This document shows, piece after piece, positions 7,901-14,419 of a stretch of DNA of 27,068 bases. A program made the position numbers and the translations under genes. The notes beneath the pieces were generated by a model, which was not told the origin of the DNA, searched no databases, and worked only from the letters and a program-made list of their open reading frames with translations. Numbering within the stretch: the first letter of the stretch is position 1; the number at the start of each line of letters is the position of its first letter. Source of the DNA: DASVCZ01 sp036381335 (GTDB lineage: Bacteria > Patescibacteriota > Microgenomatia > UBA1400 > PJMF01); assembly GCA_036381335.1 (NCBI GenBank), contig DASVCZ010000031.1, positions 1-27,068 of the forward strand, given 5' to 3'.

Positions 7901-8089
7901 ATGAACACAAAAAACATTGATCTATCGCATATTTATAAAAATAATGAGGAAGCAATTTCACAAAAAGAACTTATAGAAAAGATGAACAAACATACAAGGT
8001 TCACTCGGAGATTTGCAGAACTACTTATTCAACAGTCTGACCCCATTACAAATCAGTTCAGAAAGGCTAATCAAAGTGGCAAGTTCTAA
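7901..8089 (+). CDS. Small hypothetical protein preceding the RarA-C-like gene
   Basis: A possible 62-aa protein, basic in its second half, with no family recognised. ATG 7901 is preferred to the upstream start at 7883, though no Shine-Dalgarno is visible. A TATAGT lies just upstream but is too close (-7 to -2) for a normal leaderless start. Its last 14 bp overlap the proposed GTG start of the next gene in another frame, which would fit coupling. It contains one copy of a 16-bp repeat (7915-7930). It could also be the 5' part of a gene disrupted by a frameshift into the next ORF, but the next ORF already has a complete domain. Confidence 0.45.
   Translation: MNTKNIDLSHIYKNNEEAISQKELIEKMNKHTRFTRRFAELLIQQSDPITNQFRKANQSGKF
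7915..7930 (+). repeat. 16-bp direct repeat, copy 1
   Basis: CATTGATCTATCGCAT occurs here and again at 14322-14337, both inside the element. Here it lies within a coding frame (encoding IDLSH). The second copy is at the end of the small ORF upstream of the serine recombinase. The flanks do not match. Confidence 0.5.
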
Positions 8090-8702
8090 AGCACCTTACA
8101 AACCCCAACTTATTGGTGACTATGAGTTTGACGAGGTTTCATCCTCAATCAATAAAATGATTCGTAGAAACCGCGAATATGAAGCCTGTTTTTGGGCTTT
8201 TATTATTCATCAGAGTGGGTATGGCTTGTACTTATGGAGGCGATTGGTACTTATTGCAGCCGAAGATATTGGTAATGCCAGTCCAATGACTCAAATCTTG
8301 CTCAACGCTTTGCAAAACAATTGGCAATTACTTCATAAGCAAAATAAGGAAGCCACCTGGGCTAAGTTAGCATTAGTTTTTCAAGGAGTACAGGCAATGT
8401 GCCAAGCCAAGAAGACGAGAGAAATTGACAACTTGAGAAATCTAATTGGTCATCAGTATGAATCTCTTGGGAAGAGGCTTGAAGTCGAGGAAATCAGTCT
8501 GGACAGCCACACTGCAAAAGGTCGTCAGATCTGGGGAAAGTTTGGAGATTACTCTGATAACAAAGAGACTCAGAGGCTTGAACAGTGGTACAAGTCCTGG
8601 TGTGTAGTAGAACCTGAGGCTTTCAAAGGTAAATACCTGGATGAACTAAAAGCTGTTGAGGCTCAACTTATCAAAATGAAGGAGAGGAAAAGCGATCAAT
8701 GA
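8076..8702 (+). CDS. Stand-alone RarA C-terminal-domain (MgsA_C-like) protein
   Basis: About 208 aa from GTG 8076. The open frame extends upstream to a TTG at 8013, but similarity starts only near the GTG. The first 70 residues parallel the C-terminal domain of RarA in this same window. Y-x-x-D/E-x-V/I-S-S at the start matches DTISS, an aligned Met/Arg-rich helix follows, and WRRLVLIAAEDIGNASP aligns with ARRMVIFASEDVGLAQP. The tail LDSHTAKGRQIWGKFGDY fits the LDxHTxxGRxxG signature I associate with short phage and plasmid members of this family. There is no ATPase domain. Since this domain mediates RarA oligomerisation, the protein may bind host RarA or a clamp loader. That is inference. Confidence 0.75.
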   Translation: MASSKAPYKPQLIGDYEFDEVSSSINKMIRRNREYEACFWAFIIHQSGYGLYLWRRLVLIAAEDIGNASPMTQILLNALQNNWQLLHKQNKEATWAKLALVFQGVQAMCQAKKTREIDNLRNLIGHQYESLGKRLEVEEISLDSHTAKGRQIWGKFGDYSDNKETQRLEQWYKSWCVVEPEAFKGKYLDELKAVEAQLIKMKERKSDQ

Positions 8703-8721
8703 TTGTTTTTTGACTGCTACA

Positions 8722-8750
8722 TTGCAGGAAATATGTACTTCCTATTATAC
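8722..8750 (+). promoter_or_regulatory. Possible promoter upstream of the tyrosine recombinase gene
   Basis: TTGCAG (8722-8727), a 17-bp spacer and TTATAC (8745-8750) lie in the 183-bp A+T-rich gap before the recombinase gene at 8886. The match is moderate and the leader would be about 130 nt. I see no other structure in this gap. Confidence 0.35.
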
Positions 8751-8885
8751 AGATTAGATAAAAATATGCACTTGCCTCATAAAAAAGAAACAGCAGAAAA
8801 ATGACTAAAAAACATTACAAAAATTACTACCAGATAAGAACATCCAGATTTATTGGAGTAAATACATACTTAGTCACAAACATAA

Positions 8886-9800
8886 ATGAAGATGAAAACA
8901 GCGATTAGCAACTTCCAAGAATATCTCACAATCCAAAGAGGATGTTCTCTTGGTACTGTCCAAAGCTATTCCAGAGACTTACGTATGTTCAACAATTATT
9001 TAGAAGATAAAAACTGGTCAAATGATGTTTCCCAGATACAAGAGCAAGAAATAATCAGTTTTCTAGCTTACCTATCTAACCCTGATAGCGATAAAAAGCC
9101 TAATTCAGTGATTACAAGGGCTCGAAAATTATCAAGTATCAGAAGTTTTTTTACATTCCTAAGAAAACGCAAGTATATTGACCAAAACCCCAGCGAAGAT
9201 ATTGAACTACCGTCACTCCCCGAACTAGAACCAGAATACCTGAAAATTGAAGAGTACCAAAAACTACTTAGAACAATAAGGGTATTTGCTTCTCCTTTTT
9301 ATCGCGATCGTGATTTAGCAATTTTTTCACTATTTTTAGCAACTGGCATTAGAGTTAGTGAATTAGTAGGACTAAAAATTAGTGATGTTGACCTGAAATC
9401 ACAGCAGATAAAAGTAAGACGCAAGGGAAATAAAGAACAAAGCCTTCCACTGAATGATGAAGTAACAAATATACTCAAGAAGTATCTTAGTAATAGACCT
9501 GATGTAGAGTCGGATAGCTTTTTCATTAGCAAGAAAAAAGGTGGAATCCAGGCCAATACACTTCATCACTTATCAAAAAAATATCTCAAAATGGCAGGAA
9601 TAAAGAAGCGGAGAAATGGACTTCATCTTTACAGGCATACGTTTCTCTCAACTCTTTTAGCAAATGACGTAAATCCAGTTTTATTGCAGGAACTGGCTGG
9701 TCATCGTTCATTTGAAACTACCAGGAGGTACTTACACATCAACAACCAGCAAACACAAAAAGCAGTAGCAAAAATTAGTCTCTTGAAAGGAGAAATATGA
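8886..9800 (+). CDS. Tyrosine recombinase, XerC/XerD-like
   Basis: A 304-aa protein with the usual SAM-like N-terminal core-binding domain (about 5-95) and a catalytic domain (about 115-295). All catalytic residues are visible: Arg156 in ATGIRVSEL, a Lys in the RRKGNK hairpin (about 180-183), His247 and Arg250 in HLYRH, His273 in AGHRSF, and nucleophile Tyr282 in RRYLH. Length is that of Xer proteins. It is far from either element end, and a serine recombinase already explains integration. It may instead resolve element dimers, act at another site, or be an acquired passenger. Its stop overlaps the next start (ATGA). A second possible ATG is two codons downstream (8892). Confidence 0.9.
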   Translation: MKMKTAISNFQEYLTIQRGCSLGTVQSYSRDLRMFNNYLEDKNWSNDVSQIQEQEIISFLAYLSNPDSDKKPNSVITRARKLSSIRSFFTFLRKRKYIDQNPSEDIELPSLPELEPEYLKIEEYQKLLRTIRVFASPFYRDRDLAIFSLFLATGIRVSELVGLKISDVDLKSQQIKVRRKGNKEQSLPLNDEVTNILKKYLSNRPDVESDSFFISKKKGGIQANTLHHLSKKYLKMAGIKKRRNGLHLYRHTFLSTLLANDVNPVLLQELAGHRSFETTRRYLHINNQQTQKAVAKISLLKGEI

Positions 9801-9946
9801 AAAAACCACTAAAAATTATCGCCATTGGTGTAGCTATCCTGGTTGGCATTGTATTTATCTCAATGCTGTTTTCGGGTGAGGCTCAGCAATCTTTCCAACA
9901 AGGTATGGAAGCTGGAAAAGGAACAGTAGAAAGTATGGAGCAATAA
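9797..9946 (+). CDS. Small single-pass membrane protein
   Basis: A 49-aa ORF that overlaps the recombinase stop by 4 bp (ATGA) and has AAAGGAGAA a few bases upstream, one of the clearer ribosome binding sites here. After MKKPLK there is one hydrophobic helix (about residues 7-24, ending in ISMLF), then a polar tail rich in Gln and Glu. A lipoprotein gene follows 3 bp later. The helix could be an uncleaved signal anchor. Its function is unknown. Coupling and spacing make it likely to be real despite its size. Confidence 0.65.
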   Translation: MKKPLKIIAIGVAILVGIVFISMLFSGEAQQSFQQGMEAGKGTVESMEQ

Positions 9947-9949
9947 ATT

Positions 9950-10474
9950 ATGAAAAAAATACTTCCGTTACTCGTAGTAGTAATTTTCTCTGGGTTTGTG
10001 TTTTCAGCCTGTACTTCATCTGAACCAATTCCTACAGAAACTATCAACCAAGAGCTACAAGATCAACGCAGTAGCTTTGATGACAAACGTGGTAGTAATG
10101 CCGAAGCTGCCAAAACAGCTCAAGCACTGATTGATCTTTCGAAAGTAGCTAGTCCAGATACTGCCTTTGATGTGTTTATTCGCACAGAAGTAGATGAAGC
10201 TGATCTAAAACGGTTTGAACTGGGTGGAGATGAACAAGAGTTCAAAGACTCCGTGGATTTTGCAGCTGTTAGTATCGTCATTGATTCAGATGTTTGGTCT
10301 GCTTCAACTGAAGATCAAAAGAAAAATCTAATCGCTTCTTGGGTGAAGATTATGCAAAATCAGTATCCTAACGCTACTGGTTGGATGAAAATCGGTAATG
10401 GCATACGTGACGTGGCAGAGGCTAATTGGTTACAAGCTGAATATGGTAAGAGTCCTGACATCAAGTTGAACTAA
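9950..10474 (+). CDS. Predicted lipoprotein of unknown function
   Basis: A 174-aa protein with a typical type II signal peptide. The MKK start is followed by a hydrophobic stretch and lipobox FSAC, putting the lipidated Cys near residue 21. The mature part is acidic, helical and without cysteines. A GWMKIGNGIRDVAEANW segment lies near the end. I recognise no family. It follows the small membrane protein by 3 bp, and the two may work together at the cell surface. After the stop there is a weak GGGA/TCCC hairpin (10478-10492) and then a new promoter. Confidence 0.75.
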   Translation: MKKILPLLVVVIFSGFVFSACTSSEPIPTETINQELQDQRSSFDDKRGSNAEAAKTAQALIDLSKVASPDTAFDVFIRTEVDEADLKRFELGGDEQEFKDSVDFAAVSIVIDSDVWSASTEDQKKNLIASWVKIMQNQYPNATGWMKIGNGIRDVAEANWLQAEYGKSPDIKLN

Positions 10475-10502
10475 ATCGGGAATCCTAGTCCCTATTTGTA
10501 TT

Positions 10503-10530
10503 TTGGGAAAGCTTTGCGATCAGGTAAAAT
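10503..10530 (+). promoter_or_regulatory. Promoter for the cargo operon (aldo/keto reductase onward)
   Basis: TTGGGA (10503-10508), a 16-bp spacer and TAAAAT (10525-10530) place the -10 box exactly at -12 to -7 from ATG 10537. The mRNA would therefore start on the initiation codon (leaderless). Confidence 0.45.
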
Positions 10531-10536
10531 AAAGTT

Positions 10537-11397
10537 ATGAACTTCAACAAAAAAATTGGTGACAAAACCGTAAACCCCATTGGAATAGGTACTTGGCTGA
10601 TGGGAGGTGGTATTTACCTCGAATCAAAAACAACTTATGCAATTTATGGTACAGAAGCAGAAGAAGTAAAAGCCATCAAACATTCCATAGAATTAGGACA
10701 AAATCATATTGATACAGCTCAAATGTATGGAGCTGGCCACACTGAGGAGGTAGTTGGAAAAGCGATTGAAGGTTTAGATAGAGAATCATTGTTTATAGCT
10801 TCAAAAGTCTGGAAGTCACACGCCACTCAAGCAGCAGTTCCTCATTCCATTGAGGATATGTTGCGAAGAATGAAGATTGAATACCTTGATTTAGTGTACA
10901 TTCACGCTCCATTCCCAGAAATTGAGATGGCTGAATACATTCAGGGACTCAATGATGCTGTTGATAAAGGTCTGACAAGATACATTGGAGTAAGCAATTT
11001 TACTTTGGAACAACTGAAACAAGCTGTTGAGCTTAGTAAACACCCAATTACTGCCGTACAGAACCACTTCAATTTATTACATAAAGCAGAGTTTCCAGAA
11101 GAAATGAGAAGTTACTGTATAAAAAATATCATTGCTATGGTGGCTTATAGACCACTAGGTAGAAAAATGTTGGCAGATGAATGCACTAACACAACTTTGT
11201 TGGAGATGGCAAAAAAATATGAAAAAACACCAGCTCAAATCGCTCTCAACTGGTTGATCTCACAGGAAGGCATGCACGCCATACCCAAAGCATCAAAGCT
11301 TGAAAACATTGAGGAAAATGTTGCTGCATTAGAGTTTGAAATGAGTAAAGAAGACCTATCTACATTGAGTAAACTACCTGACGAAACACAGAAATAA
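10537..11397 (+). CDS. Aldo/keto reductase
   Basis: A 286-aa (beta/alpha)8 NADPH-dependent oxidoreductase. The full catalytic tetrad is visible: Asp59 in HIDTA, Tyr64 in MYGAG, Lys90 in ASKVWK and His123 in YIHAPFP. The cofactor-binding end contains AIPKASKLENIEEN. The family reduces aldehydes and ketones to alcohols. Similarity in style is to bacterial diketogluconate-reductase-like members, but the substrate is unknown. It is the first gene of a six-gene same-strand cargo run (10537-13819) with short gaps or overlaps. Confidence 0.93.
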   Translation: MNFNKKIGDKTVNPIGIGTWLMGGGIYLESKTTYAIYGTEAEEVKAIKHSIELGQNHIDTAQMYGAGHTEEVVGKAIEGLDRESLFIASKVWKSHATQAAVPHSIEDMLRRMKIEYLDLVYIHAPFPEIEMAEYIQGLNDAVDKGLTRYIGVSNFTLEQLKQAVELSKHPITAVQNHFNLLHKAEFPEEMRSYCIKNIIAMVAYRPLGRKMLADECTNTTLLEMAKKYEKTPAQIALNWLISQEGMHAIPKASKLENIEENVAALEFEMSKEDLSTLSKLPDETQK

Positions 11398-11401
11398 AAA
11401 T

Positions 11402-12325
11402 ATGGGATTTAGATTTCGAAAATCATTCAAAGTAGCACCTGGCGTAAAGCTCAATTTGAGCAAGAGTGGGATAGGCATGAGTGCTGGAGTTAGAGGTGCA
11501 AGAGTTGGGATAAGCAGTCGCGGAAACACATATAGCAGTATTGGAATACCAGGAACAGGTATTTACTCAACCTCATACTCGAAAAAAGGCAGAAAGACAG
11601 TTACTGCCCAATCATCTCAAAGTAATTCAGGAGCTGGTGTAAAGGTATTTTTATGGATTGTGGCTATTATTTTGGGAATAGCTTTGCCTCCATTAGGTGC
11701 TTTTATGTTGGTCGTTGCAATTTTTTACTATTACCAGCGAAACAAATCACCCAAATATCAAGCTGAGAAAAGAAACAAAAAAGCAACCACCCTTATTGAT
11801 GACGAGAAAAAATATGAAGAAGCAGTAACTCTATTGTTGGAGTCACAAAAACTCGATCCTGAAAATAAACAGACGTCATTTTTATTAGGTGCTGCTTATC
11901 ACAACAGTGGACAGTTTAGTGAGGCTATACCCCAACTTTTAGAAGCATATAAGAATGATCCAACAAGTGAAAAGATCGTCATCTCTCTTGCAAACTCATA
12001 CTTCAATACAGAGAAGTATGATGATGCTATCAGCTTGTTACAAGGTAGTTCGAGTAGCTGGGAAAATAATTTGAAGGCAATTCAATTACTTGGAATGAGC
12101 TTTGCTAATCAAAAGAAGTATGATTTAGCAATAGATGTTTTCAAAAAAGCTCCTTTACTAAAACGTAATTTAGACGCTGATTTACTAGAACTTCACTATA
12201 ATCTTGGATTAGTTTATGAGGAAGCTGGAAAGAAAAAAGAAGCTCTCAAACACTTCAAAAAGGTATACGCCTACGACATAAATTACAAAGAAGTAAAAAA
12301 CAAAATTGAGAAACTTGAAAAATGA
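11402..12325 (+). CDS. DUF4236 domain membrane protein with C-terminal TPR repeats
   Basis: A 307-aa protein. Residues 1-65 are DUF4236: MGFRFRKSFKVAPGVKLNLS then GIGMSAGVRGARVGIS and GIPGTGIYS, repeated short beta elements. Two adjacent TM segments follow (about 80-115). Residues 120-305 hold about four to five tetratricopeptide-like helix pairs, with motifs such as LLGAAYHNSGQFSEAIPQL and YNLGLVYEEAGKKKEALKHF. It probably serves as a membrane-tethered protein-interaction scaffold. The fusion of DUF4236 to TPR is the informative part; the role is unknown. No Shine-Dalgarno precedes it, and it starts 4 bp after the reductase stop. Confidence 0.85.
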   Translation: MGFRFRKSFKVAPGVKLNLSKSGIGMSAGVRGARVGISSRGNTYSSIGIPGTGIYSTSYSKKGRKTVTAQSSQSNSGAGVKVFLWIVAIILGIALPPLGAFMLVVAIFYYYQRNKSPKYQAEKRNKKATTLIDDEKKYEEAVTLLLESQKLDPENKQTSFLLGAAYHNSGQFSEAIPQLLEAYKNDPTSEKIVISLANSYFNTEKYDDAISLLQGSSSSWENNLKAIQLLGMSFANQKKYDLAIDVFKKAPLLKRNLDADLLELHYNLGLVYEEAGKKKEALKHFKKVYAYDINYKEVKNKIEKLEK

Positions 12326-12352
12326 GTTTGAAACACACTCAATCAAAAAAAT

Positions 12353-12733
12353 ATGAACATTGCTAAAATAAAAAAAGAACTACAAGAAAAATATCCAGGT
12401 AAAAACATCATTGCTTTACCAAAAGAAAATCCTGCTGAGGTTATTTGTGAAGTTGAACCAACCACTGAACATCAAGAATATAGCTTAGCAGTAGCAATTA
12501 TTGATCGCTCAGAGCCTCACTTTCACCAAATTACAACTGAAACATATAAAATCACTAAAGGCGAGCTTGATCTAATTGTAGACGGCACAATGCACCATCT
12601 TAGTGAAGGTGATTCTTATGTCATCAAACCTGGGAGCATACACCAAGCTCTTGGTAATGAGACTTGGATTGAATGTAAAACAGAACCAGGTTGGAAACCA
12701 GAAGATCACATCTTAGCAAAGGAGATAATATGA
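12353..12733 (+). CDS. Small single-domain cupin protein
   Basis: A 126-aa cupin. Motif 1 is HFHQITTETYKITKGEL (His-x-His plus Glu), and motif 2 is GDSYVIKPGSIHQA. This gives the usual three His and one Glu metal ligands of the small beta barrel. The N-terminal 40 residues are a helical extension. Such proteins can be isomerases, dioxygenases or sugar-binding proteins, so substrate and metal are open. The stop overlaps the cutA start (ATGA), and its last codons supply the AAAGGAG ribosome binding site of cutA. Confidence 0.85.
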   Translation: MNIAKIKKELQEKYPGKNIIALPKENPAEVICEVEPTTEHQEYSLAVAIIDRSEPHFHQITTETYKITKGELDLIVDGTMHHLSEGDSYVIKPGSIHQALGNETWIECKTEPGWKPEDHILAKEII

Positions 12734-13059
12734 CCGATATGCTATTAGTCTATATAACCTGTAACGATGTTCAACAAGCTAAGTCTATCGGTAAGCACCT
12801 GATGGATAAGAAATTGTGTGCTTGTGTAAATATCTTCCCTGAAATGCAACCAATGTTCTTTTGGCCTCCCAAATCAGGCACTATTGATGAGAGCAAGGAA
12901 GTAGTTCTCATTGCCAAAACTATTGAATCTAAGTATGAAGCATTGGAAAATGAAGTTCATCAGGTGCATTCCTATGAAGTACCATGCGTGTTTGCAATAC
13001 CAGTCAAACACGTAGCTAGTAAATACTATGACTGGTTGGTTGGAGAAATGGAAAGCTAA
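12730..13059 (+). CDS. cutA: CutA1-like divalent-cation tolerance protein
   Basis: A 109-aa protein of typical CutA length, a PII-like ferredoxin-fold trimer. Family marks are the N-terminal LLVYITCNDVQQAKSIGKHL, KKLCACVNIFPEM, SKEVVLIAKT and HSYEVPCVFAIPV. Start ATG 12730 is chosen because AAAGGAG lies 5-6 bp upstream and the protein then begins at the first beta strand. CutA is linked to copper and divalent-metal tolerance, but its molecular role is unsettled. It is coupled to the cupin gene upstream, and the HAD gene follows after 4 bp. Confidence 0.92.
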   Translation: MTDMLLVYITCNDVQQAKSIGKHLMDKKLCACVNIFPEMQPMFFWPPKSGTIDESKEVVLIAKTIESKYEALENEVHQVHSYEVPCVFAIPVKHVASKYYDWLVGEMES

Positions 13060-13063
13060 AAAT

Positions 13064-13819
13064 ATGAAAATAAGTGCCTTAGTATTCGATTTAGATGGTA
13101 CAGCTATACCAAAACATCCTGATGGTATGCCCTCACAGGCTGTCATTGATGCTGTTCAAGAAGCCAAGAAGATTTGTCCTGTTTCCATTGCAACAGGTAG
13201 ACCATATGACCTTTGCAAAGATATTTTAGATGCTCTCAAGATTGATGACCTATGCATAGTAAATGGTGGAACACATATGTTTTCTCGAAAAGAAGATAAG
13301 TTTGTATGGAAACAAGAAATAGATGAGACCACTTTACAGGCATTATTTGGAAAACTCAAAAGGTTCAGTACGTATGATGTGGCTGACGAAAAAAACTTAG
13401 ATCGAGTCTCAATCTTGAACTATGATACTTCTCAACCAATTGCTTTACCGTGTATTTTTTCTACATCCAGAGAAGATGCAAATGAAATGCTTGATATTTG
13501 TAGGGAGTTCAAGGATGTAACCGCTCATGCTGTATCCTCATGGAAGGATGGAACATTTGACATTCATATTACTCATGAACTAGCTACTAAAAAACATGCC
13601 TTACAATCTTTGCTCGCTCGTTTGAATGTTGATATTGAAGAAGTGATGGTAGCTGGTGATGGTGGCAACGACCTTCCTTTATTTGAATTGGCTGGTTGGA
13701 AAGTAGCAATGGGAAATGCCGCTGATGAACTAAAAGCCCAAGCTGACTGGATTGCACCATCAGTAGATGCTGATGGCTTAGCAGTGGCAATTAGGAAGTT
13801 TGTAATAAACCAGGAATAA
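13064..13819 (+). CDS. HAD-superfamily hydrolase, Cof/IIB type
   Basis: A 251-aa phosphatase. Motif I is FDLDGT (nucleophile Asp at about residue 9, general acid Asp at 11), motif II is SIATGRP, and motif IV is GDGGNDLPLF. A IIB cap lies between motifs II and III. The family removes phosphate from sugars or small phosphoesters with Mg2+. ATG 13064 puts the nucleophile strand at the N-terminus. A longer frame from 13028 overlaps cutA and adds nothing. It is the last gene of the cargo run, followed by a 370-bp stretch without a convincing protein gene. Confidence 0.9.
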   Translation: MKISALVFDLDGTAIPKHPDGMPSQAVIDAVQEAKKICPVSIATGRPYDLCKDILDALKIDDLCIVNGGTHMFSRKEDKFVWKQEIDETTLQALFGKLKRFSTYDVADEKNLDRVSILNYDTSQPIALPCIFSTSREDANEMLDICREFKDVTAHAVSSWKDGTFDIHITHELATKKHALQSLLARLNVDIEEVMVAGDGGNDLPLFELAGWKVAMGNAADELKAQADWIAPSVDADGLAVAIRKFVINQE

Positions 13820-14023
13820 CCTTGGCTGCCCCAAAAAGCTAAAATTAGTCGCTAGATTTCTTTTCATAACATTCATCATTACTAAGAATAAAAAGCGATT
13901 TTAGTTACATTCAATAACGTACAAAGCACATTACGACCCAATAACTCAAAATTGCTTTGTGACATTCATTTACATAGGTATAAATAGACGTATATACCAA
14001 TACATACATTGATTATTTTCCTA
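13820..14023. other. Non-coding A+T-rich stretch with inverted repeats
   Basis: No convincing ORF. Two inverted repeats are visible: ACAAAGCA/TGCTTTGT (13921-13928 and 13953-13960) and GGTATA/TATACC (13977-13982 and 13993-13998). They could be protein-binding sites for the promoter just downstream, or part of a replication or maintenance locus. No clear terminator follows the HAD gene. Confidence 0.4.
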
Positions 14024-14051
14024 TTGTCAAAAATGGTTAGAACCTTATACT
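14024..14051 (+). promoter_or_regulatory. Strong sigma70-type promoter of the candidate leader RNA
   Basis: TTGTCA (14024-14029), a 16-bp spacer and TATACT (14046-14051) are each 5/6 matches to consensus. The predicted start, near 14058, coincides with the first base of a hairpin. Confidence 0.65.
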
Positions 14052-14057
14052 GAGTAT

Positions 14058-14176
14058 GTTTGGCTTACGTCAAACAATTACTAGTCAAAGATAAACGTTC
14101 GGACAACGGTACCGAACTCAAATAAGAGAGACCGCAGTTTGTACCCTTTTTGGGGTATGACCTGCGGTCTTTTTTG
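14058..14176 (+). ncRNA. Candidate ~119-nt structured RNA or attenuator leader
   Basis: Between a good promoter and a strong intrinsic terminator there is no long ORF but three stem-loops: GTTTG/CAAAC (14058-14062, 14071-14075), GTTCGG/CCGAAC (14097-14102, 14112-14117) and the terminator stem. It does not match a known RNA family I can name. It may be an independent small RNA or a leader whose terminator is conditionally bypassed to express the small ORF and serine recombinase downstream. Confidence 0.5.
14130..14176 (+). terminator. Rho-independent terminator
   Basis: Perfect 8-bp stem GACCGCAG (14130-14137) with CTGCGGTC (14162-14169), with inner pairing TACCC/GGGTA, followed by six T (14170-14175). 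It ends the transcript from the promoter at 14024 and lies upstream of the small ORF at 14190, so it could act as an attenuator. Confidence 0.85.
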
Positions 14177-14189
14177 TTGGAAGGAAATA

Positions 14190-14327
14190 ATGCAAGAAAC
14201 AGAAAATAAGGTATCAATTGAATCTAATCTCACTGATCTTTCAGACACTCTATTAGATCAGATTTTTGAAGAAATTGACTTATTCTGTATGAAAGTATTT
14301 TACGAAAATGAAAGCGTTATTCATTGA
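14190..14327 (+). CDS. 45-aa acidic protein upstream of the serine recombinase
   Basis: MQETENKVSIESNLTDLSDT begins a 45-aa, strongly acidic, probably helical product. ATG 14190 is chosen because GGAAGGA lies 4-5 bp before it. A longer TTG frame from 14139 would run through the terminator stem. It sits directly after the terminator and 92 bp before the recombinase gene. The position suggests a regulator or directionality factor for the recombinase, since such factors are often small and encoded beside it. There is no sequence proof of that. Most would be basic, and this one is not. Confidence 0.5.
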   Translation: MQETENKVSIESNLTDLSDTLLDQIFEEIDLFCMKVFYENESVIH

Positions 14328-14337
14328 TCTATCGCAT
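14322..14337 (+). repeat. 16-bp direct repeat, copy 2
   Basis: Second copy of CATTGATCTATCGCAT (first at 7915-7930), overlapping the stop region of the 45-aa ORF. Confidence 0.5.
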
Positions 14338-14364
14338 TATTTTTGCAATACTCAAGTAATAAAA

Positions 14365-14401
14365 AACCAAAGCGTCCCACTGGAAATGATTCGCTTTGGT
14401 T
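14365..14401. promoter_or_regulatory. Inverted repeat just upstream of the serine recombinase start
   Basis: AACCAAAGCG (14365-14374) and CGCTTTGGTT (14392-14401) form a perfect 10-bp stem with a 17-nt loop, ending 5 bp before the recombinase AAGGA site. A run of A (14361-14366) on its left would be a U-tract on the minus strand, so it may be a minus-strand terminator protecting the end of the element. It could equally be an mRNA hairpin controlling recombinase translation, or an operator. Confidence 0.6.
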
Positions 14402-14419
14402 AGACAAAAAGGATGTCTT

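Noticed and set aside
7901..8702. Single gene broken by a frameshift (7901 ORF into 8076 ORF).
   Set aside because: The second ORF already contains a complete recognisable domain from a plausible GTG, and the first has no similarity to RarA; kept as two genes with a caution.
8801..8908. 35-aa ORF upstream of and overlapping the tyrosine recombinase gene.
   Set aside because: No ribosome binding site, low-complexity composition and overlap with a clear gene start.
10478..10492. GGGA/TCCC hairpin after the lipoprotein gene.
   Set aside because: Four-bp stem with only a mixed T-rich tail; too weak.
14139..14189. Upstream TTG extension of the 45-aa ORF.
   Set aside because: It would be translated through the terminator stem, and the internal ATG has a much better ribosome binding site.
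14308..14403. 31-aa ORF after the 45-aa ORF, containing the 16-bp repeat.
   Set aside because: No ribosome binding site; it overlaps the 45-aa ORF and runs through the inverted repeat.
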